DNA from: JAICQM01 sp963781555
GTDB lineage: Bacteria; Chloroflexota; Limnocylindria; QHBO01
NCBI GenBank assembly: GCA_963781555.1
Contig: CAWAGB010000006.1
Coordinates: forward strand, 62,001 to 126,000
Direction: 5' to 3'
DNA: 64,000 nucleotides
Part shown: piece after piece, positions 61,675 to 64,000 of the stretch
Layout: each line of letters starts with the position of its first letter
Numbering within the stretch: the stretch's first letter is position 1
The notes under the pieces: generated by a model
The model's database searches: none
What the model was told of the DNA's origin: nothing
The model's input: the letters and a program-made list of their open reading frames with translations, nothing else
Translations under genes and position numbers: made by a program

Positions 61675-62739
61675 GTGGATCTCAACGTCATCCTCCCCCT
61701 CCTCTCGTCCGCGCTGTCGTTCGTGTTCGCCGCCTTCGTCGGCGACCAATGGCTCCGCCGCCGACAGCCGTACCAGCTGGTCTGGACGGTCGGCCTGCTG
61801 TGGTACGGCATCAGCGCCGGCACCGAATTCCTGGGCAGCGCCTTCGGCTGGAACGAGGGCCTCTACCGGGTCTGGTACCTCGTCGGCGCGTTCGGCGTCG
61901 CCGCCTACCTGGGGCTGGGCACCGTCTACCTGCTCAATCGCACGCGCTTCGGCTACTTCGTGGCCGCCTCGTTCGCCCTGGCAGGCCTGTTCAGCTACCT
62001 GACGAGCGTGAAATACGCCCGCGAGGGGACCCCTGCATCCGCGGGTAGCGTCCTGCTGGTGGTCGGCGCATCCCTGGCGGCGGCGATCGCCATCGCCCTG
62101 GTGACGCGCTACCGGCGCCGCTGGGTGGCCCACCTCACCGCCGCCATCCTGCTCGTGGCCTCGGTCGCGGTGACGGTGGCGACGCTGACGGTGCCGGTCG
62201 CGGCGCCGGGCTACAGCGTCGACACGATCGGCATTCCCGTCGGCGCGGCGATGCCCGCGGACCTGCGGATCCTGACCCCGCCGTTCAACATCGTCGGCGC
62301 CTTCGCGCTCGTCTTCGGGGCGGTGTACTCGGCCTTCATCTTCATGCCGAAGGCCCGGCTGATGCGCGTGACCAGCACGACGCCGGTGATCGGGGCCGTC
62401 GGGCGCGCCGCGGCAGTCGTGGTCAACTTCGTGGCCTCGCTGCCCGGCGCGTGGCGCGCCCTGCGGGCCGGGACGCTGAACTCGCGCGTGCCGGCCACGC
62501 TGCTCATCGCGCTGGGCGGATTCATCCCGGGCTGGACGAGCGGCCTGAACCGGTTCGGCATCACCTGGTCCTTCTTCATCGGTGAGCTGGCGGGGGTGGT
62601 GCTCATCTTCCTGGGATTCCTCGTCAGCATCGAGGTCTTCAGCGACGTGCGTCTGCCGTTCACCCGGATCGTGCTGGCCCGCCGCGGGCACCCCGCGCGC
62701 GAGCGTGACGTCGTTGACAGTCAGGGCCGCCCGGCCTAG
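61675..62739 (+). CDS. polytopic membrane protein of unknown function
   Basis: 354 residues with about eight to nine helices, for example ILPLLSSALSFVFAAFVGD, LWYGISAGTEFLGSAFGWNE, YLGLGTVYLLN and ALVFGAVYSAFIFM. No transporter family signature. Aromatic and glycine residues are frequent in the first three helices. GTG start assumed where similarity to a membrane start begins; frames extend upstream. I do not recognise it. Confidence 0.6.
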   Translation: MDLNVILPLLSSALSFVFAAFVGDQWLRRRQPYQLVWTVGLLWYGISAGTEFLGSAFGWNEGLYRVWYLVGAFGVAAYLGLGTVYLLNRTRFGYFVAASFALAGLFSYLTSVKYAREGTPASAGSVLLVVGASLAAAIAIALVTRYRRRWVAHLTAAILLVASVAVTVATLTVPVAAPGYSVDTIGIPVGAAMPADLRILTPPFNIVGAFALVFGAVYSAFIFMPKARLMRVTSTTPVIGAVGRAAAVVVNFVASLPGAWRALRAGTLNSRVPATLLIALGGFIPGWTSGLNRFGITWSFFIGELAGVVLIFLGFLVSIEVFSDVRLPFTRIVLARRGHPARERDVVDSQGRPA

Positions 62740-62742
62740 AAT
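62714..62742 (+). promoter_or_regulatory. consensus promoter of the rpmG-tRNA-Trp-secE-nusG operon
   Basis: TTGACA (62714-62719), 17-bp spacer, TAGAAT (62737-62742). It overlaps the end of the preceding gene. Two CATCGGTC copies lie in the leader (62803 and 62814). Confidence 0.85.
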
Positions 62743-62853
62743 CAAGCGGCTTTCCCCCCGGCGCCCGGCCGTACTGGCGCGTGAGCGGCTATCCGTCACG
62801 CATCGGTCCATTCATCGGTCTGCGGAGGGGATGATTCGAGTGAAGGACATCAC

Positions 62854-63018
62854 GTGGCCAAGGCCGAAAATCGTCCGGTGATCGCCCTGGCGTGCACTAC
62901 CTGCAAGGAGCGCACGTACAGCACCCGGAAGAACAAGCGAAACGACCCCGGTCGGTTGGAGCTCAACAAGTACTGCCCGCGCTGCCGGCAGCACACGCCC
63001 CACCGGGAGACGAAGTAG
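62854..63018 (+). CDS. rpmG: ribosomal protein L33
   Basis: A 54-residue GTG-started gene. The product has the zinc form of L33: CTTCKERTYSTRKNKRN and LNKYCPRCRQHTPHRETK (two CxxC pairs). Its place before tRNA-Trp, secE and nusG is the standard bacterial arrangement. Confidence 0.95.
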   Translation: MAKAENRPVIALACTTCKERTYSTRKNKRNDPGRLELNKYCPRCRQHTPHRETK

Positions 63019-63033
63019 GAGCGGGTTGCGCGG

Positions 63034-63109
63034 AGGGGTGTAGCTCAATTGGTAGAGCACTGGTCTCCAAAACCAGCGGTTGCAGGTTCGAGTCCTGTCG
63101 CCCCTGCCA
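63034..63109 (+). tRNA. tRNA-Trp(CCA)
   Basis: Acceptor AGGGGTG/CGCCCCT (one G-U), then G and CCA; anticodon stem CTGGT/ACCAG, loop CTCCAAA, anticodon CCA. 76 nt. Confidence 0.96.
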
Positions 63110-63160
63110 CTTCACGCACCGATCCGACCGCACGCACATGACGAGGAGCACGCACACATC

Positions 63161-63346
63161 GTGGTAACTGGCCTCCGCCGGTATTTCGCAGAGAGCTGGT
63201 CCGAGCTCAAGAAGGTCGCCTGGCCGACCCGTGAGACGGTCATCCGGCTGACCCTGCTCGTCCTCGCGGTGTCCATCGCGGTGGGCGCCTACATCGCCGT
63301 GCTCGACCTCCTGCTCCACACCGCCCTCGACCAGTCGGTGCTCTAG
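63161..63346 (+). CDS. secE: preprotein translocase subunit SecE
   Basis: 61 residues: amphipathic helix with the hallmark ELKKVAWPTRETV followed by one membrane helix (IRLTLLVLAVSIAVGAYIAV). Single-spanning SecE is the usual non-enterobacterial form. GTG start chosen because it gives the normal length; two bases separate it from nusG. Confidence 0.94.
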   Translation: MVTGLRRYFAESWSELKKVAWPTRETVIRLTLLVLAVSIAVGAYIAVLDLLLHTALDQSVL

Positions 63347-63348
63347 CC

Positions 63349-63960
63349 ATGGCCGAAGAGACGCGCGTCAACGAGGCCCATGAGGCAGCCCGCCTCTCCC
63401 GTGAGGCGCCCCGTGCCGACGAGCTCCCCGCCACCAGCGCGAAGCAGTGGTACGTCATCCACACCTACTCGGGCTACGAGAACAAGGTGAAGGCGAACCT
63501 CGAGCACCGCATCGAGTCGATGGGCGTGGAGGATCAGATCTTCCAGGTTCTCGTCCCGATGGAGGAGGAGATCGAGATCAAGAACGGGCAGCGGATGACC
63601 GTCAACAAGAAGGTCTTCCCCGGCTACGTGCTGGTCGAGATGTCGATGACCGACGAGAGCTGGTACGTGGTGCGCAATACCCCCGGCGTGACCTCCTTCG
63701 TGGGCTCGGGCAACCGCCCGATGCCGCTCGAGGAGAACGAGGTCAAGAAGATCCTCAAGCACATGGGGGTCGAGACGCCGAAGTTCAAGGTCCAGTTCGC
63801 CAAGGGCCAGAGCGTGCGCGTCAAGGACGGCCCGTTCGCCGAGTTCATCGGCACCGTCGATGAGGTCAACCCGGAGAAGAACAAGGTCAAGGTGCTGGTC
63901 AGCATCTTCGGCCGCGAGACCCCGGTCGAGCTCGACTTCCTGCAGATCGACAAGCTCTAG
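63349..63960 (+). CDS. nusG: transcription termination/antitermination factor NusG
   Basis: 203 residues. An acidic N-terminal extension of about 35 residues precedes the NGN domain (KQWYVIHTYSGYENKVKANL, FPGYVLVEMSM, NTPGVTSFVGSG); the C-terminal KOW domain is VRVKDGPFAEFIGTVDEV. Binds RNA polymerase and couples it to Rho or ribosomal S10. rplK is expected next, beyond the window. Confidence 0.97.
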   Translation: MAEETRVNEAHEAARLSREAPRADELPATSAKQWYVIHTYSGYENKVKANLEHRIESMGVEDQIFQVLVPMEEEIEIKNGQRMTVNKKVFPGYVLVEMSMTDESWYVVRNTPGVTSFVGSGNRPMPLEENEVKKILKHMGVETPKFKVQFAKGQSVRVKDGPFAEFIGTVDEVNPEKNKVKVLVSIFGRETPVELDFLQIDKL

Positions 63961-64000
63961 GCACACCGTCGCCGCGGCGCCGTATATGCGGCATATACGC

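Overview
The window is a high-GC bacterial chromosome segment that most resembles Chloroflexota, probably a Limnocylindria/Ellin6529-like lineage. The supports are the 16S sequence style, a LysM protein with the N-terminal Cys/His module common in that phylum, a class I lysyl-tRNA synthetase, a YacL-type PIN-TRAM protein and RskA/SigK-type regulation. The lineage is inferred by eye. I see no phage, insertion sequence or CRISPR array; it reads as core chromosome, densely packed, with many ATGA/GTGA start-stop overlaps.

Layout. 1-7.9 kb: acyl-CoA/fatty-acid metabolism (MeaB GTPase, 3-hydroxyacyl-CoA dehydrogenase, acyl-CoA dehydrogenase, acyl-CoA ligase, thiolase) and glutamate dehydrogenase. 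7.9-12.7 kb: an uncharacterised gene pair, then a coaX-coaBC-panC coenzyme A operon on the minus strand. 12.8-18.9 kb: M16 protease, Ndk, signal peptidase, sigma-54. 19-24.4 kb: an Ig-like/propeller lipoprotein-type protein, membrane pyrophosphatase and UppP. 24.6-28.6 kb: greA-lysK-serS. 28.6-36.4 kb: secreted proteins, tdk, aroE-like, SigK/RskA pair, a TadA homologue and five tRNAs. 36.4-39.4 kb: SRP RNA and dnaX-ybaB-recR. 39.4-46.2 kb: rRNA genes. 46.2-64 kb: mutM, rpsA, clpC-radA-yacL-ispDF-trmH, small enzymes, and rpmG-tRNA-Trp-secE-nusG.

Most unusual points. (1) The TadA homologue has lost its catalytic glutamate (HAE is HAV), and the nearby tRNA-Arg carries anticodon GCG instead of the ACG that TadA normally edits: together these suggest A34-to-inosine editing was abandoned. 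(2) The rRNA genes look like separate transcription units: 16S has its own promoter, processing stem and terminator, tRNA-Ile has its own promoter, a protein gene lies between tRNA-Ile and tRNA-Ala, and 23S-5S has its own consensus promoter. An intrinsic terminator directly abuts the 16S 5' end. (3) The octamer GACCGATG/CATCGGTC occurs about 40 times where about two are expected. (4) Many genes have a TAnnnT -10 box only 6-8 nt before the start codon, meaning leaderless mRNAs. (5) The PanC and AroE homologues have lost key active-site residues. (6) Sigma-54 carries an inserted four-cysteine knuckle.

Caution: thiolase, gdhA, hppA, rpoN, rpsA and the F420-ligase-like gene need frameshifts to be read. 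Most are single extra bases, unevenly clustered (eight in hppA, none in clpC of similar length), so assembly error, strain chimerism and real disruption must be distinguished.
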